The translations under genes and the position numbers were made by a program. A model generated the notes under the pieces. It had not been told where the DNA came from. It saw only the letters and a list, made by a program, of their open reading frames with translations, and made no database searches. Positions 1 to 11,121 of a stretch of 64,000 nt of DNA are shown here, in pieces; position 1 is the stretch's first letter, and the number at the start of each line of letters is the position of its first letter. This DNA comes from Cydia pomonella (lineage: Eukaryota; Arthropoda; Insecta; Lepidoptera; Tortricidae): contig NC_084724.1 in assembly GCF_033807575.1 (NCBI RefSeq), forward strand, positions 12,267,228 through 12,331,227, read 5' to 3'.

Positions 1-309
1 CTTTTACCGGTCGAAACTGTGGTGACTGTTACGATACGTATTGAATGGAATTTATAGAGTATCGGTTTTAATTACTGAAATTATAATTAAAATTATAAAA
101 ACCAGACACAATAATGTTACCTTACTTCGACGTTTAGTCTCTTTTTTCGTCTTAATCATAGGTAGGTACATATTTCTTTTTACTTAAAAATTTTATACAG
201 GGTGAACTTTTAACCACCAAACCAACCAGTCATACTCTGCGCAGCGACTTTATAGGTCATACTTAACAACTTTTACTATGGGACCAATTCCGAAATCGCG
301 AAAAAATTT

Positions 310-1779
310 TTGACTGTCCCATATAAAGGTGCGACCAACTTTACCAGACCAACACTTTTCCAAACTGAGCTACAGCTGTCCGATGAAGTTAAGTACTTAG
401 GACTAACTCTCGACAATAAACTCAATTGGAACAACCACATCAACAAACGGATAGACAAGGCGGGAGTTGTCTTCTGGCAGTGCAGAAGGATGATTGGTAA
501 GAGGTGGGGACTCAACCCGAAAATTACCCTCTGGCTCTATAAGACGATAATCCGCCCCTTACTCTGTTACGGTGCTCTGGTTTGGTGGCCAAGAACAAAC
601 CTAGGCAACGTACGAGACAAACTACAAAGACTTCAAAGGCTCGCATGCGCGGCCACCACTGGCTGCACGAGGTGTACCCCGACTGCAGCCATGGAGGTCA
701 TGCTAAACCTTCCACCGCTGCACCTACACATACAGCAAGAGGCCAGTCTCTCAGCGGTAAGGTTGCGAACCCTCAAGATATGGTCTAACATCACAGGAGC
801 TCTTCACACAAAATGCCTGGAAAAGGTGTATGACGAATTTCCAGTGCTTAGGTCAGGCACGGACCGGATTCACAAACAAGCTATCTTCGATAAAAGGTAC
901 AAAATACAGTTATATGAGGACGACAATCATGAAGGACTCAATCCCCGGGAGCTGAGAATTTTCACTGATGGGTCCAAAACAGACAGCGGATCGGGCTCTG
1001 GAACCTTCTCAGAAGACCTGAACATGTCGATCACCACTCCGCTAGGAGCCCATAACTCGGTATTCCAAGCTGAGTGCATGGGCATCATAAACGCGGCGGC
1101 TGCCATCACTGCAAGGAAGGTAGTAGGATCCTCCATCCGCATACTCTCCGACAGTAGAGCAGTCTTAATGGCTCTAAATAGCCATATAGTTACATCCAAA
1201 CTTATACACGAATGCCACGAACGACTAATGGAGGTATGTCATAATAACAAGATCACCCTACAATGGATCAAGGGACACAGTGGATCCCGAGGTAACGATG
1301 CTGCGGACGAGCTTGCCAGGCAAGGATCTAATGCGGGGGCGATTGGTCCGGAACCGATTCTTCCGATACCATTTAGCAAGGTACGCTCAATGCTGCTGGC
1401 ACGTACAGGGAAACTACACACAGAACACTGGCTGAACCAGACTGGATGCAGACAGGCAAAAGAAGCCATGCCTGGCATCAACGGAAAACTCACAAGGGCG
1501 CTCCTGCAACTAGGGAAGGTCCGACTGAGTATGGTAACCAGTGTCATAACAGGTCATGGACTATTTAACAAACATCTTTTCACAACAGGTGTCACAGACA
1601 GTCCCCTGTGCCGAGGTTGCATGGAGACAGAAGAAACAGCCTCTCACGTGGTGCTGGAATGCAGCGGAGTGACTCCATACAGGGCTAAACATCTCGGATC
1701 TCCGAGAGACCTCCCCGAGGTCCTACTCAACATCAAAGGTTTGATAGGATTCCTCGAGGAGCTGGGCTGGCAGGACTAG
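310..1779 (+). pseudogene. Pol C-terminus of non-LTR element: RT thumb, RNase H, zinc knuckle
   Basis: The frame is open for 489 codons, but the first nine come from the host element, so the ATG at 310 is accidental. The LINE-derived part starts with the RT thumb motif KYLGLTLDNKLNW. An RNase H domain follows with all four acidic residues: D at about 220 (FTDGSK), E 255 (QAEC), D 281 (SDSRA) and D 330 (GNDAADE), with the preceding GHSG histidine. A cysteine/histidine cluster (CRGC...SHVVLEC) near residues 434-451 resembles the C-terminal knuckle of such proteins. The stop is 76 bp before the tail. The fragment has no internal stops, suggesting a recent insertion, but without endonuclease or RT palm it is dead on arrival. 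Confidence 0.85.
326..337 (+). repeat. Target-site duplication, left copy (right copy 1856-1867)
   Basis: The 12-mer aaggtgcgacca occurs at 326-337 and again at 1856-1867, directly after the AATAC-repeat tail of the LINE fragment. This is the signature of target-primed reverse transcription and fixes both ends of the insertion inside the foldback element. Confidence 0.85.
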
Positions 1780-1855
1780 TCCACCCCCAACATATCACGC
1801 AAAATAGGCGCAAGTCGTCGATTTGCGGAAAAATCGCCCGAATACAATACAATAC
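338..1855 (+). mobile_element. 5'-truncated non-LTR retrotransposon (RNase H-bearing)
   Basis: This is a LINE 3' end bounded by a 12-bp target duplication, with a short AATAC-repeat tail at 1841-1855. The 5' end is truncated inside the RT thumb region, so endonuclease and RT catalytic motifs are missing. RNase H combined with a short-repeat tail suggests the I/LOA/R1 side of the non-LTR tree, but the clade cannot be assigned without a tree. Confidence 0.85.
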
Positions 1856-1871
1856 AAGGTGCGACCAGACC

Positions 1872-1991
1872 GCAGCTTAAAAAACGGTCACGATACGGAA
1901 TCGCAGTGACGCGTCGTATGCGTACCGTTTTTGACGCATGCTCCCCACACCGCTGTTTAAAAAACGATGACGGTACGGAATCGCAGTGACG
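1872..1991 (+). repeat. Two 40-bp direct repeats, 80-bp period
   Basis: The segment 1872-1911 (core cggaatcgcagtgacg) recurs at 1952-1991 with a few substitutions. It lies in the foldback interior just right of the LINE insertion. Its function is unknown. Confidence 0.75.
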
Positions 1992-2186
1992 TGCTTCACG
2001 CGAATCTTTTTTGTTCGCAAAACAGTTGCGTCTTTTACGTCACCGGTACGGTGTCTGCCATAAGATCTCCGTGTAATATTTTTTGCGATTTTTACGCAGT
2101 TCAATTTACGGTGCGTCAGCTTATTTTAAGCAGCGGTGTGGCGAGCATGCGTCATGGACCCGGGTACGTCCTTATACTACGTCCAA

Positions 2187-2266
2187 AAGAGAGGTATGGG
2201 CATTGTGAATGTCATCTCGCTTTGTGTGGTAGGGCACAGCCAGTGGGTGTCATTCCAGATCCAAAT
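2187..2266 (+). repeat. SINE-like module A, 3'-truncated copy
   Basis: The stretch from gagaggtatgggcattgtga to cattccagat is shared with 13224-13310, with the first part of 30403-30730, and with the complement of 63198-63528. Here it occurs without the downstream half seen in the two long copies. Confidence 0.85.
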
Positions 2267-2645
2267 TTTCTTGCGTGATTCGGCATTGGTCCCATAATAA
2301 AAGTTGTTCAGTATGACCTGTAAAGTCACTGCGCAGAGTATGGCTGGTGGTTAAAATTTCATCTTATACCTATATTCGACACAAGTAGTAAGTACTTACA
2401 GACCAACTATGATACACATTTTGCCTGTATAGTGATACATAGTGAATAAATTAATACCTGATTTAAAAAATAAAACAAAAATAACAAATAGCATGTTATT
2501 TAATTCAGTAATCACTAATCAGTCTTAAACAATGAACATCATACTTTTAGATTAGACAACAAAATGTATATTTATACTGTGTTTCGACTTGAAAGATTTT
2601 ACTGCTTTAAAACATAAAACCTGCCAACCAAATGTAGAAAAAAAA

Positions 2646-2932
2646 AATGGGTTTTGTGATTATTATTTTCCTATAGGTTTCACGTAAATGTTTGTAAAAA
2701 GGAAATAATCTCCATAATATAAGCTATTATTTGACACCTCGATGATTAAAATCGGTTAAGTGGTTTTCGAGATACACCGCCAAAAAGAATAGGTCCGGCC
2801 GCCATCTTTGTGACGTCATTACTATCCCCTCCCACCATTTTTCCGCTTTACTACCGCATGTACGGTGATCAGGAGAAACGCCCGAACACATTGATACCGG
2901 TTGTGGGTAAGGCCGAGCTGAGTCAATTAAAT
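2646..2932 (+). repeat. 287-bp direct repeat, copy 1
   Basis: This matches 3425-3709 over its whole length with about a dozen differences (for example cctataggtttcacgtaaat and gaacacattgataccggttg in both). Copy 1 lies just inside the right arm of the foldback element and copy 2 just outside it. Confidence 0.9.
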
Positions 2933-3424
2933 CTGGCCTCAGAGCGGCTTGGGGACTACTAATAGTAAAAGTTGTTCAGTATGACCTATAAAGTCGCTGC
3001 GCAGAGTATGACTGGTGGTTAAAAGTTCACCCTGTATAATTTTTTTAAGTAAAAAGAAATATGTACCTACCTAGGTATGATTAAGACGAAAAAAGAGACT
3101 AAACGTCGAAGTAAGGTAACATTATTGTGTCTGGTTTTTATAATTGTCATTATAATTTCAGTAATTAAAACCGATACTCTATAAATTCCATTCAATACGT
3201 ATCGTAACAGTCACCACAGTTTCGACCGGTAAAAGCCAGTTATCGTTACCCATGCGCAAATAAATGAGTGTAGCTTCATTGTTTATTACTCGATCTGTAT
3301 GTTTTAAGGCTCATTATATTCCTTGATAATGAAGCAATATGTTTTATATTAAACAAAATTTGCGAAATGCTAATATTTACGGAGATTTTTACAAAATAAA
3401 AAATAATAATTTTATAAAAAAACT

Positions 3425-3709
3425 GTTTTTTGTGATTATTTTTTTTCCTATAGGTTTCACGTAAATGTTTGTAGAAAAGGAAATAATCTCCATAATATAA
3501 CCTATTATTTGACACCTCGATGATTAAAATCGGTTAAGTGGTTTTCGAGATACACCGCCAAAAAGAATAGGTCCGGCCGCCATCTTTGTGACGTCATTAC
3601 TATCCCCTCCACCATTTTTCCGCTTTACTACCGCATGTACGGTGATCAGGAGAACTGTCCGAACACATTGATACCGGTTGTGGGTAAGGCCGAGCCGAGT
3701 CAATTAAAT
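3425..3709 (+). repeat. 287-bp direct repeat, copy 2
   Basis: This is the second copy of the 2646-2932 repeat. Its right end abuts the broken end of the BEL/Pao element around 3710-3746. It has no coding potential. The stretch 3235-3424 between the foldback arm and this copy is plain AT-rich DNA with no feature. Confidence 0.9.
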
Positions 3710-3746
3710 CGTGTTTCTAGAGGGCTTTTGAGATTTGGCGACCGTA

Positions 3747-6455
3747 CTAAATGGTCCTAACCAAAGGATCCTTGCTCTCAGCCCCTAACTGCCACAAACA
3801 TCGAGCCGCTAACCAGCTCGATGAAGCAAAGCCATACGTAACGGTATTTAAAGTGAGAGAGCGTATAGGTAAGTGCTCGTCTTCGCGCCATAGAATCACT
3901 TGTAGGTTTCTGTCTAGTTCATTCATTAAAATTTGCCTGTACTGTTTTTCTATGTCACCAGAGAGCACATACCTGTATTGACGGAATCTAAGCAATATAT
4001 CGAACAGAGAGTTTTGGATATTAGGTCCTACCAGCTGGATATCATTGATAGAATATCCAGAGGAGGTTGGGCAACTAGCATTGAATACAGTTCTTAAGCG
4101 AGTAGATTCACTCTCCTTCATCACCGGGTGATGAGGGAGGTGGTTGGCTGTATAACATTGCCTAGACTCCGACAGATGCCCTAAATCTCTATATTCATTT
4201 ATAAAATCAACGTACATTGATTTAAGCTCAGGTTGTTTACTAAAACGCTTTTCTAAGTTAAGTAAGCGCTTCTTAGCTATGTTAAATGTGTTGCCTAAGC
4301 AGTCTGGTGTGTCTTTTAAAGGTAAACGCACTACAAATCTGCCGTCAGATTGGCGATAGGTATTGTCCACAAAATGTTTTTCTATAGGATGAGAGTCGAA
4401 CTCAATCCCATTTTTGATGGAGTCTGCCTCTGGCGGCAGCTCCTCTGTCTCCCAAAACTTTGTCATCTGGGTCGACAGATCAGCTAAACAAAAATGACTA
4501 CGCGTGGTTGATATGATTATATGCGTAGTAGCTCCCTCTACCGGGCCAGCTACAAGCCACCCAAGTTTAGATGGGATTAGGTAGGTGCGCTTGCTCGTTG
4601 GCAATGTTTTTGCAGCACCTGTTACTATTGCCCAAAACATTTCCACTCCCAACAGCATATCAATTTGGGCTGGAACATTAAAGGTTGGATCTGCAAGTTG
4701 TATATAAGCAGGTAAGTTAAGGTGACTAACATCAACATATTTCTGTGGGAAGCGATCAGTTATTTGGTCTAAAACTAGAAAGTCAAGATTAGCATTGAAA
4801 TCGCTTAATTTAGATTTAATATGGGCTGCACAACGTACAGGCTTATAGGTCAGAGGGGTATTTCCTATTCCTGTAACATTTGAGGCAGTTAGAGGCTGAA
4901 GATCAAGTTGCAAACGTTGTCTTAATGCTTCAGTAAGATAGTTCGATTGCGAACAGCTATCTAAGAGACACTTAACAGTCTCTTTTTTATTATTGAAAGG
5001 GTTAACTATTTCAATTAGAGCTGTCGAAAGTAGTGCTTCACTATTGGTAAGCAAAGTATTAGCAGTGAAGGTGTTTGGCACCTCTGCACTGTCAGAAGTT
5101 AGCATAGTGGAGGAGCAAGCGACATCTCCCATAGCACTATTGGTTGCCTGGACTGTCTGTTCCTTGCTAGCTCCACTAGAAGAAGTGTTATTTGGTGTGT
5201 TGTGTAAGTATGTATTGTGTCGTCTTCTACATACGCGACAGCCATTTAACTTGCATGCACGGGTCTCATGGTCCGGTCGGAGGCAGACATGGCACAGCTT
5301 CAGACTGGACGCCCGTGACCAGCGCTCGTCGACTGACATCTTTCTAAAGGTTGGGCAGTCATACACCCTGTGATCACCATGGCACACGACGCACGGCCGA
5401 CCCTTGTGGTCACTTTGTTTTTCTGAAATCATGAAAGTTTTTATGTTTTTATCATGTTTAAATAAAGTTTTAATAGCCACAGGCTCTGGCTTGTGGTTAG
5501 CTTGTTTGTCCCGCTTTGAGCGGTATAGATTTTCTAAAATGTCTGCACGATTCTTTAGAAATTCCCTAAAATCATCAAGTGTTGGCCATTCTTTAAGAGT
5601 GTTTCTATGCTCTTCCCATTTTGAATTAGTATTGGTGTCCAATTTTGCAGATAACAAATGAACTAGCATTGTATCCCAGTGTTCCGTTGGTTGGCCCAAT
5701 GTTTTAAGGGCCCGGAGGTTTTTAGTAACATGGTCACTCAAAAATCTTAAAGATTTATCAGATTCTCTTTGTATGGGGTCTAAATTAAATAAAGCATTTA
5801 AGTGGTTAGTAATTAGTTGCCTTTTGTTACTGAACCTGTCACACAACAGTTTCCAGGCTTCAGTATAGTTGTCAGTGGAAACTTCTAAATTTGCTATGAC
5901 TCGTGAGGCCTCTCCTTCAAGATAGGAACTCAAATAATGGAATTTATGGATGGGCTTAATATGTTCATTATTATGAATTAAAGATTCATAAAGGTCTTTG
6001 AATTCCATCCATTTATAATAAGAGCCATCAAATTTTGAGATTTTAATTTGAGGAAGCTTGAAGCCGAGATGCTCCGAGTTACAGCCGCCTGAGATACAGG
6101 TTTTGACAGAAGCTTCTGGTGATGTTTTTAGAGCCTGAGAGCGTTCAAGTATACTCTGAGCTGTAGCTATAGCTGAGTTAATATGGGTCTCATTGATGTC
6201 CCGTTCTGAAAGTTCACTTTCAAGATTATCAGAGTTAGTTACTTCTATCGAAGTTTGCAGCTCGTCAAGGCGCGTGGATAACTCTATAACTTTATTTAAT
6301 CTTAAGGTCAGCTAATTGACTTTAACACCGGTTAACACTTCATCATCTTTGATTGTACTTAAGTAACCACGGAATTTAGAAACCTGACCCTTTATTGAGC
6401 CACGTTTAACACGTAGTTCTGCCAGAAGAGCTTCCCTTTTTGCAGCTTCAGCCAT
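3747..6455 (-). pseudogene. BEL/Pao gag-pol polyprotein, truncated in RT
   Basis: An ATG at 6455 opens a gag-like frame that meets one in-frame TAG at 6312-6314. The same frame is then open through the ATG at 6008 down to 3747. In order it shows a DUF1759-type gag region, three cysteine/histidine clusters (CVVCHGDHRVYDC, CHVCLRPDHETRAC and CRVCRRRHNTYLH), a retropepsin-like segment with LLDSCSQ, and the start of a BEL-type RT (GDIEKQYRQI, ILWRED). It ends just before the catalytic YVDD block. RNase H, integrase and the 3' LTR are absent. The match to the BEL/Pao order of domains is strong. A premature stop and loss of the 3' half make it non-functional. Confidence 0.9.
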
Positions 6456-7660
6456 GTTGAATTATGTTTTTAGCTGAGCTAGCACGTCTAACAATAAAAT
6501 TTTATTTTAAATCAAAGTTTAAAGTCATCCACGTAAGAAAATAAAAATTGGCAAAACAGCTTACGCCCTTTATTTGACTTCAACAGCTACGCAGAGGTGC
6601 ACTTGGCGTGTAGCAGCAGCATGCGGCTTTGACACTGGATAACTTGCCACGTGGTGACAGAAGTGTGCGTGGCACGGTATATTCGTGGCACGCGGCACGC
6701 ACTTCGACAGGTTGTCCACTGAAATCGTGCAAACGAATATGTGCATATGCGAACACAACCAAGATGCAAGCAGGGGTGAAGTTAGAAAGAAAACTGATTA
6801 GGTTGGCGAAAGTAATTGGGTTACAATTTAAGTGAAATTTTAAAAGAACACACGTGTGGGTCCTTAAGTGCAAAAGAATTGAGCGTAAATGCGTGGTCAA
6901 AACGGTTTCTTCACGAAATAAAAAGATGCACATGCAATCTCACTGGTTTTACAAAAAAGTACGTCTTTAAAATTGGAATGTATAATAGCACTTCACAGTA
7001 GTTTATGTAATTAAGAAAGCCCCGATAGGCGTTTTAAGCAGAAATAAAGTTAACAGTAGGTATATGCAAACGTGGCTTAAGAGGTTAGAAATTTACGAGT
7101 TCACACACGATTGTCACACTTTGAAGAACTATTCTGAAAGTAAAACACAAATGAAGGCAATTAATACACAATAAGCACTCTTTTAAGAAGGGAATTCAAT
7201 GTTCTTTAAGTTTAAAGTCAGTTGTCATGTAAGGTTAAGTAAAGGTCAATGCACTGAGTTTAGGAATGTTCAAGTTTTTAAATTTACGATGCAATTTTTG
7301 GACAAGGGATTTAAGTTAAGTTAAAGAAAAAGGTGTAGGAATAAACAAGGAAAGAAACAGGAAAGGAACGGGCACCCCTCATGGCACTTCCCTCGTTTCG
7401 CCGGCCGCCACGCGCTGCCGCCTTGTTGCTAGGCGCCGTCGTTCGTCGTTATTCCGATCCGGTCCCAGTCGCCGCTGCCGTCCCTCCTTGGTCTTCGGGC
7501 TGTACTTCTGGCGGCGATGGCTGGCGGTGATGGTCGCTGGCGATTTGCGTCGGCGTCGGCGTCGGCTCCAGGCCCACAGCGTCCCAATATGGCGGCTTTT
7601 GCTCAGGCACTGGAAAAATGCTTATAATATTCCGCGCGTGTCCTGTCCGCGGTCGCCAAA
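6456..7660 (-). other. BEL/Pao 5' leader with primer-binding region
   Basis: This non-coding leader of about 1.2 kb lies between the 5' LTR and the gag ATG. Read on the minus strand, the first bases after the LTR are tttggcgaccgcggacagg (7660-7642), the typical BEL/Pao primer-binding context. The part at 7380-7620 is GC-rich with CGGCG-type repeats. Small open frames here are not supported as genes. Confidence 0.75.
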
Positions 7661-7971
7661 TGTTAGCGCGTTATTACGCTATTTAAATAAAAGACAAGTG
7701 TTTAAAGAAGTACCATTATTTTAATGGTGTATTACAAGAAGTTACTACAGGTTCTTTGTCTAGGACACGCGCGTTCAGTTCAGTGGTTAAGATGCAAGAG
7801 GTCGATGCTCGGGTCGCGGTGCACGTCGATGCGTCTCATATGCGAAACTTCGGCGCTGGCATCGCGCTCTCTGGTTGGCCGCCGTTCTGTCGTCTATGTT
7901 GGCAGATTGGAGCCGCATCTCCATCAATCATTGGTTGTAGAAAAACTAGCGGTGTTGCCACAGCGCTAACA
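7661..7971 (-). repeat. BEL/Pao 5' LTR (311 bp)
   Basis: On the minus strand it starts TGTTAGCGC and ends GCGCTAACA, giving 9-bp perfect inverted termini with canonical TG...CA ends, and is followed immediately by the primer-binding region. No partner LTR is present in the window because the element is broken at 3747, so the LTRs cannot be compared for dating. Confidence 0.85.
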
Positions 7972-9934
7972 AAATAAATGAATGAATTATTTAAATTGTG
8001 TTTTAATTATTTCATTTTACCATTTTCTTGGCGTGATTTATATGTTTATCCATGTCAAATTTCCATTTTCTAGAAAATATAAAAATAATGAAAGAAATAT
8101 CGGGGGACGCTCTTACACAATATATCATTTAACGCTTTCGCGTTTTTAACGCATATTAAATGCATACACATTATGCATATTACATATTTAGAACTGGGCA
8201 TATCTGAGTCTAAACTTTATTTCGGGCAACTAGTGGCCCATAGAAAAAACCCTACCTACCTACCTATATACCTTAAAACGAGCATACATGTTACAAAAAT
8301 ATATATTTTAAAACTAAAAACTACAAAACATATTATGATTGCGATATTACGATTATACCATAGTTAGACTCTACGGGTTTCATTGTTCTAAAACTAAAGC
8401 GAGCGGGCGCGTTTCTCGGAATATGGTCTATGGCCCGGCCGCGCTTGCGAGTTGAGCCTCGCGGTGTATTGTAGAGGGGAGCGGGGCGCGGGGTGCGAAA
8501 TCGCTCTAGCCGGCTTGCAATTGTGGACTCTTAACACTGCTGCGCAAGCGAGACCCCTATATTTTGCGTATTCCTCGAGGTGCAACAGAGAAAAACTAAT
8601 AACATTATACAAATGTGTAGGCGAGACGTACATACTTCTTACATTGTCGTCTTAAAGTGATATTAAGTCATTTCGATTTTTAAAAAATACAATGATTTGA
8701 TATTACCTAATCTTAGACCGTCTCTCACTTCAAGCAAATATCTGAGCGAGCGAGTTACACTGAGATTAATATCAAATGATTGACTATCATATTTTTAAAG
8801 CATGAAATTGACCCTCGTTTTTTACTTCTGAAACCCTGGTCGACTATTCACTATGTTCAACTAACGTGTCGCCTCGAGAAAACCAGTATAACGATATGAT
8901 CTCAGTTGATAGGGATCTCGAGGTTTCAGGGTTTCACTTCTGATGGTTTTTCGGAAAAGACAAGTACGCTTGACAAGAGATAATGTAATCACTAATCACT
9001 GGTAATTCGTAGTTACTCCTGGTATTTATATATTCCAATCGTTCACCGAGCGCACGACTCAAGATAACCAATATAAAAGTGTGAACCTTGTTTATTCATA
9101 GTTACGATACGTATACGGATTCACTTATATTGGACAAGTTGTAAGTCATGGGAATAAGCGCCTTCAACGGCGGTCTTTATTAGGTAGCGTCAGGAAACAA
9201 ATATTTATAAAATATATACGAAATTAAAATAAATAGGCACTTTATTTATTTTATGGAAAACAATTTTTTTTTCGCTGACACAAATAATATATGTAAAACT
9301 GTATGTATTTTATATGTAAAACCGATAGTTTAACTATACAATTAAAAAAAATATGCGGAGAGGGCGGTATAAAAAGGAAAATTATAATGTATGGAGAAAA
9401 AAAAATGCATCAAAAACGAAACAGAGCATCATTTTTAATTTTCACAATTCAATCGCTAGGCATTTCCACAGCTGCAGCTCGTTTTAAAATAGAAATAAGT
9501 GAAAGTTTTTTCTCTAAACATTATAGTTTTCATTTTTTTAACGTTAATACTGATTTTGAAGTTATATTTTTTTAAATCATTCCCTATCGAAGGCGAAATT
9601 AGCAATGTCCCACTTTTCTCGATTTGAGACGGCAGCGTGCCCTTACATTAGAATGTTCAATTTAAAGTATTCGTTCTGATTTTCATCGTTTTTATTTTCA
9701 TCACCTTAGTTGCTCTACAAAGAGGACAAATTAAAACAAATACTCAAACGGTAAATTAAATACGTAGTTAGGGAGTTTCGTTCTGTTTATAATCAGCAGT
9801 TCCACTACACTAATTGCCAGTTTTTGGATGAAAATGCTTAATTTGTAAACAAAAACCACAGAAATCACTATATGTGTACCTATAAGACTTTAAGTGTTCC
9901 CTCAATTCTTCATGGATTCCATCATTAGAACTTT
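7972..9934. other. Non-coding, AT-rich; one GC-rich island
   Basis: No gene is recognised. A CpG-rich island at 8398-8570 stands out from its AT-rich surroundings and could be a promoter or a repeat. Imperfect inverted repeats occur at about 8652-8810 (gatttgatatta against taatatcaaatg) and 8831-8936 (gaaaccctg against cagggtttc), suggesting old MITEs. The remainder shows nothing. Confidence 0.4.
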
Positions 9935-10030
9935 GAACCCGGGACGGGACCATCGGCTTTATAGCTGCCTATAAAGCCGATGGTCCCGTCCCGGGTTCAC
10001 ACATCGGGTCACTGCCCACTAGGCCAGACC
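9935..10030 (-). repeat. tRNA-derived SINE fragment with perfect hairpin
   Basis: Positions 9935-9963 and 9970-9998 are perfect 29-bp inverted arms around a 6-base loop. Reading the minus strand from 10030, an A-box-like tggcctagtgggcagtgacc precedes the arm, which carries the GAACCCGGGACGGG segment. The body is therefore a tRNA-like SINE head whose 3' portion has been copied in inverse orientation. A related A-box fragment lies at 58997-59030. Confidence 0.6.
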
Positions 10031-10749
10031 AGTCATCATACATTTTACTTGACAAATAGAGATGATTATTATTTATTTCTTTTGTTTATGATAAAAGGTT
10101 AAATTTGATTGATCTAATATCTGTTCTAAATATTTTTACACAGTTTTCAACATACATAAATACATCTTAAAACTACACTATAACTCGCATATTAAAATTG
10201 TAAATCGAGCTCTCGTTAAAAATGTTGTCCATAGTTTTCCTATTGTTGTACAAGTACCTACTATTTAGTAATTTTTGATGGACTATTCCCGATATTTGGA
10301 TTTCAAGTTAATGCAAGATATTGTTTTAACAATACTATCAGAAAAACTGAATTTTTGGTTAACAACCGGTTATTCGTATATTAAAATAAAAACCGGTTAC
10401 ATTCTATAGTTTCAAGGAATAGGAGCACATGATTTAAAAAGTTGCATTATTTATAAAAAAAATTGCTGACTCTACAATGCATGAAGTGGGCAGGCCTACT
10501 TGACACTCGGATAAACGTGTTACTCACATGGGTAATGCATTATTTAGCTGTCGCGCTCACTCAATAACAAGGAAATTTTTAATTTTATTTAGAAAAAAAT
10601 ATGTTTTCAAATGTTATAACAGTACTTACGAATGAAAAGTGATACCGTGAGCTTTGTTTTTGTGCTTGGAGCTATTGAAGCACTGGAAAAAGGCGCAACA
10701 CGGCATTCTTTGGCAATATTTTATCGAATTTGATGACAATGTTGACACT
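10031..10749. other. Non-coding, nothing recognised
   Basis: This is AT-rich sequence. A short stretch near 10360-10400 has two aaccggtta motifs, like the AACCGG-rich repeats at 33190-33310 and 40800-41040. No gene or further element was seen. Confidence 0.4.
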
Positions 10750-11121
10750 TCAGCGTCACCCGTACGACTAATTCAATATAGGTCCCGGAACCTATATTTT
10801 GTGGCTCACGATCGAGCGCCTGGTACCTCATCTACCCCTATTACGTACATCAATGGTTTTGATTCCCTTGCGAGTGTCGAAAATTTGCGGAAATTTGCGG
10901 CATAAACGGCTGTACCTTTTGATTGCGTTGGCTTAGAAGTTTGATTTTTTCACAGCTCAAAAAGACAGTAGACCTGAGTATTTGATATAAATTCCAGCTT
11001 GATACCTGCACGAGTTCCTGAGAAAAGGGTCTTGAAAGACAGACAGACAGACGGACGGACGGACAACAAAGTGATCCTATAAGGGTTCCGTTTTTTCCTG
11101 TCGAGGTATGGAACCCTAGAA
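10750..11121 (+). repeat. agggttccg-family repeat, subfamily 1
   Basis: It ends with aagggttccgttttttcc then tatggaaccctagaaac, so the two gttcc-type motifs can pair. A GACA/GACG microsatellite (11037-11065) precedes them. The same terminal architecture is found at 45452-46132, 51224-51908, 53458-53929 and 60873-61600. The 5' boundary is approximate. It is non-coding. Confidence 0.7.

Larger units (their letters stand above)
1..3234. mobile_element. Foldback-type element with long inverted arms
   Basis: Positions 1-193 are an almost exact reverse complement of about 3036-3234: the left edge begins cttttaccggtcgaaactgt and the right edge ends with its complement. The pairing continues inward to about 285. 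The inner part of the left arm (195-305, beginning tatacagggtgaac) has two inverted partners, one in the right arm (2960-3035) and a second at 2268-2352. The left edge coincides with the window start, so the true terminus and target duplication cannot be seen. No transposase was recognised inside. The interior carries a LINE insertion, an 80-bp repeat and a SINE-like module. It is probably a non-autonomous DNA element; its superfamily is unknown. Confidence 0.75.

Noticed and set aside
276..515. Minus-strand frame of 79 codons
   Set aside because: It is antisense to the LINE pol fragment and has no family motif.
1967..2278. 103-codon plus-strand frame
   Set aside because: It runs through an 80-bp repeat and a SINE-like module; its composition is that of repeats.
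4993..5661. Two plus-strand frames of 126 and 85 codons
   Set aside because: They are antisense shadows of the BEL gag/protease frame.
6570..7001. Several overlapping short frames on both strands
   Set aside because: They lie in the BEL leader, overlap each other in different frames and show no motif.
7488..7977. Frames of 73-81 codons
   Set aside because: They lie within the BEL leader and LTR; the LTR boundaries explain the sequence.
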